Assembly (NCBI GenBank): GCA_012730045.1
Contig: JAAYBR010000025.1
Coordinates: 1-51,377, forward strand
Reading direction: 5' to 3'
DNA: 51,377 nt
DNA from: Candidatus Hydrogenedentota bacterium
GTDB taxonomy: Bacteria > Hydrogenedentota > Hydrogenedentia > Hydrogenedentales > CAITNO01
Shown here one piece after another: positions 16,676-25,101 of this stretch. The notes under the pieces were generated by a model. That model ran no database searches. It was not told the origin of the DNA and saw only the letters and a list, made by a program, of their open reading frames with translations. The position numbers and the translations under genes are program-made. Within the stretch, counting starts at the first letter, position 1, and every line of letters begins with the position of its first letter.

Positions 16676-16763
16676 GTCGTTCCCACGAAAGCGGGAACCC
16701 ATCCCGGGGCGGGGGGGTGCGCCCCGCGCCGAAGGCATGGACCCCCGCCTTCGCGGGGGTGAC
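16676..16763. repeat. Palindromic repeat (GAAAGCGGGAA ... TTCGCGGGGGT)
   Basis: GTCGTTCCCACGAAAGCGGG at 16676-16695 and an inverted counterpart near 16738-16763 (CCCCCGCCTTCGCGGGGGTG) form a long imperfect hairpin. This is the common bacterial 'CGAAAGCGGGAATCC' extragenic palindrome type. Confidence 0.6.
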
Positions 16764-16856
16764 GGGGGACTTTGCGGGCCCCACACCGCCCGAGGTGGGG
16801 ATTCTACCGATGAAGTCATGGATGCGATGTGGACCATGGCCAACGGTTTTTCTTCA

Positions 16857-17090
16857 CCCCGGAGGGGTGAGGGACATTAGCCGGTGGTTGAGCGCAAGCG
16901 ATACCACCGGAAAAGGGGGCCTCATCCCGTTGTCGGTACCCCGGCAGGGGTGCAGGACTCTGGATCTGGGGGAACCGACGCGTCCTGAACCCCATCCGGG
17001 GTTCGAAAGAAATGGGGGGAAGGGTCCGCTGTCCGGTGGTATCGCCTGCGCTCAACCACCGGCTAATATCCTGTATCCCTCCGGGATGCC
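16857..17090. mobile_element. MITE-like element with about 55-bp terminal inverted repeats (copy 1)
   Basis: The left end (16857-16911) carries GGACATTAGCCGGTGGTTGA and CGATACCACCGG. The right end (about 17036-17090) carries their reverse complement, TATCGCCTGCGCTCAACCAC followed by CGGCTAATATCC and CCTCCGGGATG. Each end also folds into its own CCGGTGGT..ACCACCGG hairpin. The inner part (CCCCGGCAGGGGTGCAGG, CCGACGCGTCCTGAACCCC) reappears reverse-complemented at 51214-51377. No open frame of its own, so it would be non-autonomous. Confidence 0.7.
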
Positions 17091-17179
17091 CATCGGGAGA
17101 TTGGCGTTCCCAGGCGGGGGGCCGTCCCGACACGCTCCTTGCTCACTTGGCAGCGTGGCGCTGTTGTTAGAAGGGCTTC

Positions 17180-17245
17180 TTCCTTCGCGCCTCCGCGCCT
17201 TTGCGTTAACTCCGCCTTCTTCCCTGACGCAAAGACGCGAACGCG
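17180..17245. repeat. CTCCGCGCCTTTGCGTTAA-type repeat
   Basis: CGCGCCTCCGCGCCTTTGCG followed within 20 nt by ACGCAAAGACGCGAACGCGG, an inverted pair. The same motif family occurs reverse-complemented at 20750-20782. Confidence 0.5.
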
Positions 17246-17261
17246 GCGGGGAGTGCGCGTG

Positions 17262-18566
17262 ATGAAGGCCGGAAAACTGACCAAGGAAACCGTGTGGGCC
17301 GCCCTGTCCAAGGGCAGCACGCTGGTCTTCTTCCTGCTCATCAACGCCGCGCTGGCGCGCATTCTGGGCCGCGAGGCCTTCGGCGCATGGTCCTACTTTT
17401 ACGCCGCCTTCAGTGTGGTCTATCTTGCATCGCGTCTGGGGGTTAGTGATTCGGCCCGCGTGTTTACGGCCCGTGCCCTCGGCGGCGACATCCGCCCGCC
17501 CGTCACGGCGGGGCTGCTCCTGCAGGTAATCTCGTCTTCCCTCTTCGCGCTCGGGCTGTTGGCGCTGGCCGGGCCGCTCTGCGCGCTGATGGACCGCCCC
17601 GATTTCGTCCTGCTGTTCCGGCTTGGCGCGCTGCTGGTGTTCACCCAGAGCGCCACGGACTTCTTCAAACTGGTCTTTGAGGGGCTTCACCGCCTCCGCT
17701 TCACCTTCACCACGGGCTTCCTGGACTACGCGCTGCGCCTCGTCCTGATCGTGACCCTGGTCTGGGCCTTCCCGCAGCCCTGGGCCGCCGTCACGGCCTT
17801 CATCATCGCCACGGCGCTGTGTGCCGCCGTGTCCTTTCTTGTGCTGGACCGCCGCTTCATTCACCCGGCGGGCGGCTACACCCTGCGGGGTTTCTCGATC
17901 CTTTCCATGATTGTCTATGCCGCCCCAATGTTCCTGTCAAACCTCGGCGCCGCGGTGTCCGTCGAGCTCGACGTTCTGATGCTGGGCCGGCTTACCTCGG
18001 ACGCGGAGGTGGGCCTTTTCGCCCCGGCCAAGGAAATTTCGGCGCGCATGATGCACGGCGGCGTGCTGCTGGCCATGAGCACCCTCCAGGTCTTCGCCCG
18101 GACAAAGGAAGAGGACCTGCCGTCCCTTCGCCCGCTGCTGAACCGGCTCCTCTGCATCGCCGTGGCCTTTTACTCCGTGGGCTGTGTCGCCATTCTGCTC
18201 TTTGCGGGAAAGATCATGCCGCTCATTTTCGGCGCCGAATTCGCCGGGTCAGGCATGCCCATGCAGCTTCTTGTGCCTTTCGTCTTCTACATGAGCGTGT
18301 CACGCGTGTACACGGGCATCCTGGATTACCGGGGCCAGGCATGGATCCGGGTGGGATATCTCGCTCTTTCCGTCCTCTTGAACGTCGTCCTGAACCTCGT
18401 GTTAATTCCGAACTTCGGCGCGGCGGGAGCGGCCACGGCCACATCGTTGGCCTACCTGCCTTATGTTATCCTCTGCTGGGTTCAGTTGCGGCGGGTTTTC
18501 GCCGCCGCGGAGACCGCCCAGAAGAACAACATGGAGTCCCCCAGGATTGATGCATCCACTCCTTGA
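17262..18566 (+). CDS. Polysaccharide flippase (Wzx/MATE-like, MVF superfamily)
   Basis: 434 residues, ATG 17262 with GGGGAG upstream. It is almost entirely hydrophobic with some 12 membrane helices, starting TKETVWAALSKGSTLVFFLL, the N-terminus typical of oligosaccharide flippases. Later come LGAAVSVELDVLMLGRLTSDAEVGLF-like and PNFGAAGAATATSLAYL-like segments shared by Wzx proteins. It should flip lipid-linked oligosaccharide units across the inner membrane. It lies directly downstream of the repeat region. Its 3' end overlaps the next gene by 17 nt. Confidence 0.9.
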   Translation: MKAGKLTKETVWAALSKGSTLVFFLLINAALARILGREAFGAWSYFYAAFSVVYLASRLGVSDSARVFTARALGGDIRPPVTAGLLLQVISSSLFALGLLALAGPLCALMDRPDFVLLFRLGALLVFTQSATDFFKLVFEGLHRLRFTFTTGFLDYALRLVLIVTLVWAFPQPWAAVTAFIIATALCAAVSFLVLDRRFIHPAGGYTLRGFSILSMIVYAAPMFLSNLGAAVSVELDVLMLGRLTSDAEVGLFAPAKEISARMMHGGVLLAMSTLQVFARTKEEDLPSLRPLLNRLLCIAVAFYSVGCVAILLFAGKIMPLIFGAEFAGSGMPMQLLVPFVFYMSVSRVYTGILDYRGQAWIRVGYLALSVLLNVVLNLVLIPNFGAAGAATATSLAYLPYVILCWVQLRRVFAAAETAQKNNMESPRIDASTP

Positions 18567-19443
18567 AGACATCGTCCGGACGCGTCTAAAGTGCCCCGTG
18601 TGCCCCGCGCCGGAGCGGCCGACCGCCGGGTCCGACGAGGACGGCGTCTCGACCTTCCAGTGCGGCGCGTGTGGATTCCGCATGACGGTGTCCTCGAACG
18701 GACTATTGACGGCGCTTCCGCCGCATCTTGCCGGCACGGCGCAGGAGAACATCGCTTATTACGATGCCATGGCCTGCGGCGGGGGCGGCCGCCTGTCGTC
18801 CCGCTCGCGCGGCCGCAACCACCAGCACAAATGCGGGGCCGTCCTGCGCCATCTCCGCCTTGCGCCGGGGGGCGCGGCCCGGACGGTGCTGGAGTTCGGC
18901 ATCGGCCTGGGCAGCCATGCCGAGGCCGTTGTTGATGCCGGAGCCGCCTGTGCCGGGCTGGATATCTCCCCCGAACTGCTCAAGTTTGTGCAGAAGAACA
19001 GCCCCAAGCTTCAGGGCAGCCTGTTCGCCGCCGCAGACGCCACATCGCTCCCCTTTCAGGAAGAGTCCTTTGACGCCGTTTTCTGCGTCGCGGCGCTGCA
19101 TCATCTGGTGGAGCCGCTGGACGGGGTGCGAGAACTGCTGCGCGTGCTGAAGCCGGGCGGCCGCTTCTGTTTTCTGGAGCCAAAACGGTTCTATCCGGCG
19201 CAGCTCATGGGATACCTGCGCAACCCGAAGGTGGAGGCGGGGACAATGCGGACCACCCGGGGGCGCATCCTGCGCTGCCTGCGCGCCATGAATGTGGCTG
19301 AGGCCTCTGCGGAGCCCCTGATCTACACGCCCAACCGCCCCCGCGCGCTGGCGCCCCTGTATGACCGCGTGGACTGGCTGCTCGGCCGAATGCCCCTCGG
19401 CGGACTGCTCTCGGTGATGTTCTGCATTCACGGCGTAAAATAA
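18550..19443 (+). CDS. SAM-dependent methyltransferase with N-terminal zinc-ribbon-like segment
   Basis: 297 residues. C15-x2-C18 and C38-x2-C41 near the start resemble a Trm112-type zinc ribbon. A class I methyltransferase follows with TVLEFGIGLGSHAEAV (motif I), GLDISPELL, FDAVFCVAALHHL and LRVLKPGGRFCFLEP. Start ATG 18550 lies inside the end of the flippase gene with AGGA just upstream. Given the neighbours, methylation of a sugar or glycan end is the natural guess, but the substrate is not shown by sequence. Confidence 0.88.
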   Translation: MHPLLEDIVRTRLKCPVCPAPERPTAGSDEDGVSTFQCGACGFRMTVSSNGLLTALPPHLAGTAQENIAYYDAMACGGGGRLSSRSRGRNHQHKCGAVLRHLRLAPGGAARTVLEFGIGLGSHAEAVVDAGAACAGLDISPELLKFVQKNSPKLQGSLFAAADATSLPFQEESFDAVFCVAALHHLVEPLDGVRELLRVLKPGGRFCFLEPKRFYPAQLMGYLRNPKVEAGTMRTTRGRILRCLRAMNVAEASAEPLIYTPNRPRALAPLYDRVDWLLGRMPLGGLLSVMFCIHGVK

Positions 19444-19453
19444 GTCCCGCCTG

Positions 19454-19483
19454 TTGTCTGGGGAGCCCATGCCCCCTTACACT
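19454..19483 (+). promoter_or_regulatory. Promoter of the polysaccharide pyruvyl transferase gene
   Basis: TTGTCT (19454-19459), an 18-nt spacer and TACACT (19478-19483) predict a start near 19490, about 68 nt before the ATG at 19558. Confidence 0.5.
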
Positions 19484-19557
19484 GGTGGACGCGGCGGCCC
19501 CGCGCCCCCCTGCCCGGGCGCATTGCCCGGAACAACCACGGAAAGCAGGTTAGTGCC

Positions 19558-20736
19558 ATGGCGAGATTCTGCATCATCGGCTCCTACAGCGGCCGCAACG
19601 CGGGCGACTGCGCCATTCTTGAAAACGTGGCGCGGGGGATTGTCGAGACCTTTCCCGATGCGGTGTGCGAAGTGCCGACACTCAACCCCGCGTTCATCCG
19701 GAACACCTATTCCGATCTTCCGATGGTGCCCGTGCCCTGCATGCCCTGGAACCTGAGCGTGAAGCTGTTCGGGCTGCCGCTGGCCCTGTCCGTCCTGCGC
19801 AGCGACGCGGTGATCGTGACGGCGGCCATGCTTTTCGACATCCGGTTCTGGAACCCGCTCTACAACTTCCTGACCTCCCTGCTGATCGCCCTGCCCCTCG
19901 CAAAACTCACGGGCAAAAAGGTGTTCTTCTACGGTGTGGGCGTCGGCCCCGTCAACACGCTCAAGGGCCGCGCCGTGGTGCGCTACCTGCTCAACCTTGC
20001 CGACGGCATCACGTTGCGCGAGGAGAATTCCATCCCCATCATGCGGGATCTCGGCGCCGCCGTGACGCCCGTCATGGCCGCCGACCCGGCCCTCAACCAG
20101 CGCGTGCCGGAGGAGGCCGCCGCCCGCATGCGGGAGCGCGTGCGGCAGGACCTCGGGGAGGGCCCCTTCGCCACGGTGAACCTCAACGCCTATGTCGGCG
20201 GATGGACCCAGGACGCCGCAGGGAAGACGCTCACGCGGGAGCGGTTCGAGGCGGAGACGGCGGCCGCCGTGCGGCGGCTGGTGGACGAGTGGAACCTCGG
20301 CGCCGCCCTCATCTCCACCCACCGCATGGACGACGCCGTCATGGAGTCGGTCCTGCGGCGGATTGACCGGCCGGGCCGCGCGGTCCTCTACAAGTGCCGC
20401 GACTTCGACCACCGCGAGCTGATGGCCGTCATGGGGATGTCAGAGTTCATGGTCGGCATGCGGCTCCACTGCCAGATCCTCGCCTTCGCCGCAGGCACGC
20501 CGTGCATCGCCCTCAACTACGCCCCCAAGGTCCGGCATTTCATGCAGATGGCCGGCCTGGAGGACCTGGTGATCGAGCTGGACGGGGGATACTCCGCCGA
20601 CGGGCTGCTCGGGCGCTGCGCCCACCTGCGCGACCACCGGGAAACCCTCCTCCCCGACATGCTCGCCCGCGTTGCCGCCCTGAAGCAGGCCGCGAAGAAC
20701 AGCCCCGCCGAACTCGCCAAAGTCATGGGCGGATAG
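19558..20736 (+). CDS. Polysaccharide pyruvyl transferase family protein (CsaB/WcaK-like)
   Basis: 392 residues. The start FCIIGSYSGRNAGDCAILEN is the family hallmark (GxxxxxNxGDxAI). It is followed by FYGVGVGPVNT, DGITLREENS and the C-terminal MVGMRLHCQILAFAAGTPCI, which matches the conserved R-x-H element of CsaB-like enzymes. The family transfers pyruvyl groups from phosphoenolpyruvate to glycan sugars, giving acidic ketals that can anchor S-layer proteins. It fits the preceding glycosyltransferase/flippase genes but has its own promoter. Convergent with mdh. Confidence 0.9.
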   Translation: MARFCIIGSYSGRNAGDCAILENVARGIVETFPDAVCEVPTLNPAFIRNTYSDLPMVPVPCMPWNLSVKLFGLPLALSVLRSDAVIVTAAMLFDIRFWNPLYNFLTSLLIALPLAKLTGKKVFFYGVGVGPVNTLKGRAVVRYLLNLADGITLREENSIPIMRDLGAAVTPVMAADPALNQRVPEEAAARMRERVRQDLGEGPFATVNLNAYVGGWTQDAAGKTLTRERFEAETAAAVRRLVDEWNLGAALISTHRMDDAVMESVLRRIDRPGRAVLYKCRDFDHRELMAVMGMSEFMVGMRLHCQILAFAAGTPCIALNYAPKVRHFMQMAGLEDLVIELDGGYSADGLLGRCAHLRDHRETLLPDMLARVAALKQAAKNSPAELAKVMGG

Positions 20737-20749
20737 AGGCAGACTCAAC

Positions 20750-20782
20750 GCAGAGGCGCGGAGAGCGCAAAGGGCGCAGAGT
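20750..20782. repeat. CGCAGAGGCGCGGAGAGCGC-type repeat
   Basis: Reverse complement of the family at 17180-17245. It lies in the 89-nt gap between convergent genes. Confidence 0.45.
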
Positions 20783-20825
20783 ATCCGGGAAGAGTCCGAT
20801 GCGCGGGCCGCCGCACGGCCTGTTC

Positions 20826-21776
20826 TTAGAGCAGGCCGAGTTCTTTGAGGCCGTCTATGCCCGTGCGGACCTCGCCCGCGGAGCGGTGCAGGGACGCGCG
20901 GTCGGCGTTGGAAATGTCCAGCTCCAGCACCTTCTCCACGCCGTTCATCCCCAGGAAGCAGGGGACGCCCATGTAGATGTCGCTGAGGCCGTACTCGCCG
21001 CTGAGGAGGGCGGCGCAGGGCAGGAGCTGGCGCTCGTCGCGGAGGATGGACTGGACCATGCGCACGGCGCTGGCGGCGGGGGCGTAGTAGGCGCTGCCGG
21101 TCTTGAGCAGCGCCACGATCTCGCCGCCGCCCTTGCGGGTGCGCTCGACGATGGCGTCAATGCGGTCCTGCGGCAGGAGCTTCGTGATGGGGATGCCGGA
21201 CACGGTGGTGTACTGCGGCAGGGGAACCATGTCGTCGCCGTGGGAGCCGAGGACCATGGTGTCCACGTTCTTCATGCTGACGCCGAGCTCCATGGCGACA
21301 AACGAGCGCATGCGCGCGCTGTCGAGGCAGCCCGCCATGCCCAGGACGCGGCTGGCCGGGAAGCCCAGGCGCTTCCACGCCAGGTACACCATCACGTCCA
21401 GCGGGTTGGTCACGATGATCACCACGGAGTCCGGCGCGTGGGTCTTGATGCTGTCGCAGACCGCGTTGAGGATGCGGGCGTTCTTCTCCAGCAGGTCGAG
21501 GCGGGTCATGCCCGGCTTGCGCGGCAGCCCCGCCGTCACCACCACCACGTCGGACCCGGCGATGTCGGCGTAGTCGTTCGTGCCGGTGCACACGCCGCTG
21601 TACCCGCGGATCGGGCCGGCCTCGGTCAGGTCGAGGGCCTTGCCCTGCGGCAGCCCCTCCACGATGTCCGTGAGCACGACGTCGCCGAGCTCCAGTTCCA
21701 GGCAGTACTGCGCCGCCGAGGCGCCCACGTTGCCCGCGCCGATGACCGCGATCTTGAACCGTTTTCCAGCCGCCAT
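20826..21776 (-). CDS. mdh: Malate dehydrogenase, LDH-like type
   Basis: 316 residues, RBS AAGGAGG. It has the NAD-binding GAGNVG (13-18), D37 at the end of beta 2 (NAD preference), the active loop GLPRKPGMTR (83-92), VTNPLDV (122-128) and the catalytic His in GSHGD (H179). Arg86 sits where lactate dehydrogenases carry Gln, which marks malate/oxaloacetate specificity. It interconverts malate and oxaloacetate with NAD(H) in the cytosol, in an anaerobe probably in the reductive TCA branch. Transcribed alone from a strong promoter with a palindromic operator. Confidence 0.93.
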   Translation of the reverse strand: MAAGKRFKIAVIGAGNVGASAAQYCLELELGDVVLTDIVEGLPQGKALDLTEAGPIRGYSGVCTGTNDYADIAGSDVVVVTAGLPRKPGMTRLDLLEKNARILNAVCDSIKTHAPDSVVIIVTNPLDVMVYLAWKRLGFPASRVLGMAGCLDSARMRSFVAMELGVSMKNVDTMVLGSHGDDMVPLPQYTTVSGIPITKLLPQDRIDAIVERTRKGGGEIVALLKTGSAYYAPAASAVRMVQSILRDERQLLPCAALLSGEYGLSDIYMGVPCFLGMNGVEKVLELDISNADRASLHRSAGEVRTGIDGLKELGLL

Positions 21777-21796
21777 GGTGCAACCTCCTTGTGTTA

Positions 21797-21844
21797 TAGA
21801 GAAAAATTTCTCTAATTGTACCGCCCCGTGCCCGTCTTTGTCAA
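21797..21844 (-). promoter_or_regulatory. mdh promoter with palindromic operator over the start site
   Basis: Minus strand: TTGACA (21839-21844), an 18-nt spacer, TACAAT (21815-21820). Directly after the -10 lies a perfect inverted repeat TAGAGAAA-AA-TTTCTCTA (21797-21814) that covers the expected +1 near 21808. A repressor bound there would block initiation; the same sequence would also make a 5'-end hairpin. Confidence 0.7.
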
Positions 21845-21872
21845 CATGCCCGCGCCGGGGCGCATTCCCGCC

Positions 21873-22532
21873 CTAGCAGCGCTTCTCCGGGAAGTAGTGC
21901 GCCTCGATGAGGCAGCAGACCGTGTGCCACAGCGTCGCGTGGGCCTCCTGTATGGCCTTGGTCGAGTCGCCCGGGGCTTTGACCGCGATGTCCGCCTCCG
22001 CCGCCAGATAGCCGCCCTTGGGCCCCGTCATGGCCACCGAGACGCCGCCCTTCGCCTTCGCCACACTGACGGCCATGCGGCAGTTCGGCGCGTTGCCGCT
22101 GGTGGAGAGCACCAGCAGGACATCGCCGGGGCGCATGAGGGCGTTGAGCTCCTGGGCGAAGGCCACATCGCGCAGGGGCGAGTCGTTTTCCACGGCGGTC
22201 TTGAGGGCCGAGTTCAGGCCGAGGGTCACGCCGCGCAGGCCCGCCTCGAGATGGGCGCGCAGCTCCTCCCCGAAAGGCAGGCCGTCCAGCGCCGCCGCAA
22301 AGGCGGGGTCCAGCGTGCGCCTCCGCTCGAAGCTCTTGCAGAGTTCGCCGACAATGTGGACCGCGTCCGCGTGGGACCCGCCGTTGCCCGCAGTGTAGAG
22401 CGTGCCGCCGCCGTCATAGCAGCGCACGAGGGCGTCGTGGACCGATTCCAGCGCGCCCGTCATCGGGGCGAGGTCCGGCCGCCGCGCCAGCATCTCCGCC
22501 ACGATCTCCTGTTCCAATGCGTTGAAAGGCAT
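21873..22532 (-). CDS. gmhA: Sedoheptulose-7-phosphate isomerase GmhA (SIS domain)
   Basis: 219 residues from ATG 22532, RBS AGGAGA. A SIS domain with the sugar-phosphate loop TAGNGGSHADA (47-57), the second loop VLSTSGNAPN (141-150) and the QEAHATLWH helix (195-203) that carries GmhA's metal/active-site residues. It makes D-glycero-D-manno-heptose 7-phosphate, the first step to the ADP-heptose of LPS core or GDP-heptose of glycans. An insert at about 70-95 (RRTLDPAFAAALDG..) is typical of the longer GmhA group. TATACT (22583-22588, minus strand) is a probable -10. Confidence 0.85.
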   Translation of the reverse strand: MPFNALEQEIVAEMLARRPDLAPMTGALESVHDALVRCYDGGGTLYTAGNGGSHADAVHIVGELCKSFERRRTLDPAFAAALDGLPFGEELRAHLEAGLRGVTLGLNSALKTAVENDSPLRDVAFAQELNALMRPGDVLLVLSTSGNAPNCRMAVSVAKAKGGVSVAMTGPKGGYLAAEADIAVKAPGDSTKAIQEAHATLWHTVCCLIEAHYFPEKRC

Positions 22533-22630
22533 GAGCGTCTCCTGTGTCCGGCGCGGAAAAGCCCTCCCCGCGCGCCGGGAAAAGTATAGCAGGGCTGCCG
22601 CGCGGGGAACCAGAGAGGGGCGCCAACACC

Positions 22631-22733
22631 GGACGGACATGGACAATATGGACTGGATGGACGGAATGGACACAAGCCCACGGAAGGCCCGCCACCGTCT
22701 TCGTCCATGCTGTCCATGTCGTCCATATCGTCC
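22631..22733. repeat. Inverted pair of hexamer-like TGGAC tandem arrays
   Basis: 22631-22672 is a run of roughly 6-nt units around ATGGAC (GGACGGACATGGACAATATG ...). 22697-22733 is a run of the reverse-complement unit GTCCAT. The two arms would fold into a long imperfect hairpin upstream of the propeller gene. Confidence 0.75.
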
Positions 22734-22753
22734 CTCTTCCCGCGTTTCCCCGT

Positions 22754-22782
22754 TGCGCTCTTTTGGCCCCCGGTGTATGATG
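22754..22782 (+). promoter_or_regulatory. Promoter of the first propeller gene
   Basis: TTGCGC, a 17-nt spacer and TATGAT (ending about 22782) predict a start near 22789, leaving a very short leader that carries AAGGAGGG (22793-22800) and the ATG at 22807. Confidence 0.6.
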
Positions 22783-22806
22783 GAGCCCATCCAAGGAGGG
22801 CGTCCC

Positions 22807-25029
22807 ATGCGGACAACGGGTGTGTGGGGCGGCGTGCTGTGCGCCGCCGTGATGGCGGGGATGCTTTTCCCCGCAACCGCGGACGCGCAGAAACCCAAGC
22901 CCCCGGACCATCTGGTCTATCCCGGCCTGCCCGGGGGGCAGATGCGCGCGGACCTGGCCGCGGGCGTGTTCCTCTGCATGAAGTACGGCAATCTCTACGC
23001 CGATGACCTGGAGACGGGAACCACGCGGTGGACCGCCCCCGTCTCTCTCAGCCAGGACGATCAGGGCCGGCAACGGGGGGGCGTCCTGTTCGGCGAGCGA
23101 ATCTCGCTGGTCTATTCAGCGGACGGCACCGTTTCCCTGCTGGACAACGGGACGGGCGGGGAGGTCTGGCGCCAGCGCGCGGGGTTCTTCGGGGGAGGGC
23201 TCTCCCACGCGCAGTTGGACGCCGGGAACCGGTGGGTGACGCTGCACTACAAGACCTCGGCGGAGCTGTGCGAGGTGGCCTCGGGGCGGTGCTTCAAGGT
23301 GTCGCTTCCGTCCGGGAAGTCCTTTGGCGTCTTTTGGATGCAGGACGGGAAGGCCGTTGTCCTCTCGGAACTGCTCACGGAGGAGAACAAGGCCCCCACC
23401 AGCATCCAGCTCTGGCTCTGGGAGCCCGGCACCGCCGACCCCGTCAAGGGCTGCGTGTTTGACTCGCCGAAGCATGCCCACGTCTCCGGCACCTTTCCCG
23501 GCGGGGGCGCGGTCGTCACGGAATACACGCCGGGGAGCGCCGGGGAGATGATCCAAACCGTGATCAACCCCCGCACAGGCGAAAAGCTGCGCAATCTGGG
23601 CGACCTGCGGGAACCGGCCGCCACCACACGTCGCACAGAGGACGGCACGCGGCTGGTGAAGATAGACAACGTCTCCTCCGCCGTGGAGGTGCTGGAGGCG
23701 GCCACGGGGGCGGCGCTGTTCCAGATCACCCCGCCGGAGGGCCTGAAGCTCTACCCCTATGTCTGCTTCCGGTCGGTGGAAAAGGACTGGCTTATGGGTC
23801 TGGACCGGCAAAACGCCCTGTGGCTCGTGCCGGTGGAGGAAAACGGCGCGCCCCGGCGCATTCTGGGGGACAGACGCTTTCTCCCCGGCCGAGTGGCCAA
23901 CATCCGCCCCCCTCATCTGCTGTGCCAGGAATTCCGGGGCAACAACAGCGAGACCAACACCCTTGTGTCCATTGACACCCTGGAGGAGCGCGCCCGCTGG
24001 AACGCCACCATGCCGCTCAACGCGGGGGGCTGGCCGCCCATGCTCAGCGAAACGAGCGGACGCCTGCTGGTGGGAACGATGGGACAGGAGGGCAACCAGC
24101 GCAAACACGCGCTCACCCTGATGGCCTCCGGCGCGGAGGTGCCGCTGCTGGAGAAGCCGTACCGCCCCATCGCGCTCTCGCGGGACGGCAACTACCTGGT
24201 GGCGGCGGTGGGGGACGAGGGCCCCGTCTTCCTGCTGGACGACACGGGCAAGAGCCTGGCCAAATACAATTCGGAGCAGCGCTATTCCACCGGGCCGGCG
24301 GCCTTCTCGCCCGACGGCCGCCGCGTGGCGGTGTTCCACATGCCCCGCATCACCGTGACCGACCTCGCCGAGGGCTTCCCCGCGCGGGAGCTGACAGGCC
24401 AGCCCGGCACCGCGAACCTCTACATGTACCGGGAAAACGCGCTGTGCTTCTCCCCCGACGGCAACCTGCTGCTGGCGGGCACCACCCATGGCAAGGCCCT
24501 CCTGTTCGACGCGAACACCGGGAAGCTGCTGCACACGTTCGTGGAGGAGCGGCGTTTCCGAGACCGGTATGTGCAACAGCAGCGCTTCCTCTCCTCGCTG
24601 GAGGGCATGGCCAAGGACCTCCTGGGCGGGGTGACGGACCGGGCCAAGCGCGCGCCCATGATCACCTGCGCCTTCGCAAACAATGGCACGCTTGCCCTCA
24701 CGATTGCCGACGGCCAGATACTCCGCGCCTGGAGCGTCCGCGACAGGCGGCTCGTCCGCAGCGTGGACCCGAAACTCCCCGAGGAGCGCGACAAGCACGG
24801 CAGCATCAACAACCAGATCCTTCTCAGCCCCAACGGGGACTACTGCCTCGCCTACAACCGGAACGGTTTCGGCATCGCCTCCCTCTGGAACACCGTGGGC
24901 GGCCAGCGGCTCGAGGAATACCGCTTTCCCGAAGGCGCGCGCCTCGGCGCGGTCGCCGTCGCCGATGACGGCAAGACGGTCTACGCCATGATTGACGGCG
25001 ACCTGCATTTCCTGCCGGGAAGGAAGTGA
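22807..25029 (+). CDS. Secreted beta-propeller (PQQ/WD40-like) protein, paralog 1
   Basis: 740 residues. Strong RBS AAGGAGGG six nt before ATG 22807, signal peptide to about residue 27 (FPATADAQ). Thereafter the chain has repeated blade motifs such as YADDLETGTTRWTAPV, NALWLVPVEENGAPRRIL, FSPDGRRVAVFHMPRITV, CFSPDGNLLLAGTTHGKALL and VADDGKTVYAMIDGDLHF, i.e. a mix of PQQ-like and WD40-like blades, ending FLPGRK. No catalytic motif is visible, so it is probably a binding or scaffold protein outside the cytoplasm. It is the first of three tandem paralogs that share the same start and end motifs. Confidence 0.85.
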   Translation: MRTTGVWGGVLCAAVMAGMLFPATADAQKPKPPDHLVYPGLPGGQMRADLAAGVFLCMKYGNLYADDLETGTTRWTAPVSLSQDDQGRQRGGVLFGERISLVYSADGTVSLLDNGTGGEVWRQRAGFFGGGLSHAQLDAGNRWVTLHYKTSAELCEVASGRCFKVSLPSGKSFGVFWMQDGKAVVLSELLTEENKAPTSIQLWLWEPGTADPVKGCVFDSPKHAHVSGTFPGGGAVVTEYTPGSAGEMIQTVINPRTGEKLRNLGDLREPAATTRRTEDGTRLVKIDNVSSAVEVLEAATGAALFQITPPEGLKLYPYVCFRSVEKDWLMGLDRQNALWLVPVEENGAPRRILGDRRFLPGRVANIRPPHLLCQEFRGNNSETNTLVSIDTLEERARWNATMPLNAGGWPPMLSETSGRLLVGTMGQEGNQRKHALTLMASGAEVPLLEKPYRPIALSRDGNYLVAAVGDEGPVFLLDDTGKSLAKYNSEQRYSTGPAAFSPDGRRVAVFHMPRITVTDLAEGFPARELTGQPGTANLYMYRENALCFSPDGNLLLAGTTHGKALLFDANTGKLLHTFVEERRFRDRYVQQQRFLSSLEGMAKDLLGGVTDRAKRAPMITCAFANNGTLALTIADGQILRAWSVRDRRLVRSVDPKLPEERDKHGSINNQILLSPNGDYCLAYNRNGFGIASLWNTVGGQRLEEYRFPEGARLGAVAVADDGKTVYAMIDGDLHFLPGRK

Positions 25030-25101
25030 GTCTGGAGGTGGGAGTCTGGAGTCTGGAGGAAGAGAAGAGGAAAAAGAGGAACGGATGATGGGCGGATTTC
25101 C
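25030..25101 (+). repeat. GTCTGGAG tandem spacer repeats (first copy)
   Basis: Directly after the stop codon, GTCTGGAGGTGGGAGTCTGG begins an array of the same units found after the second paralog (27576-27659). More copies of GAGTCTGGAGTCTGG occur at 25268-25290. Confidence 0.7.

Noticed and set aside
16645-17262. 205-codon frame in the repeat region before the flippase
   Set aside because: It runs through palindromes and the MITE-like element; the translation is repeat-derived.
21797-21814. Rex-type redox operator
   Set aside because: The palindrome lacks the TTGTGA/TCACAA arms expected of Rex, so no regulator is named.
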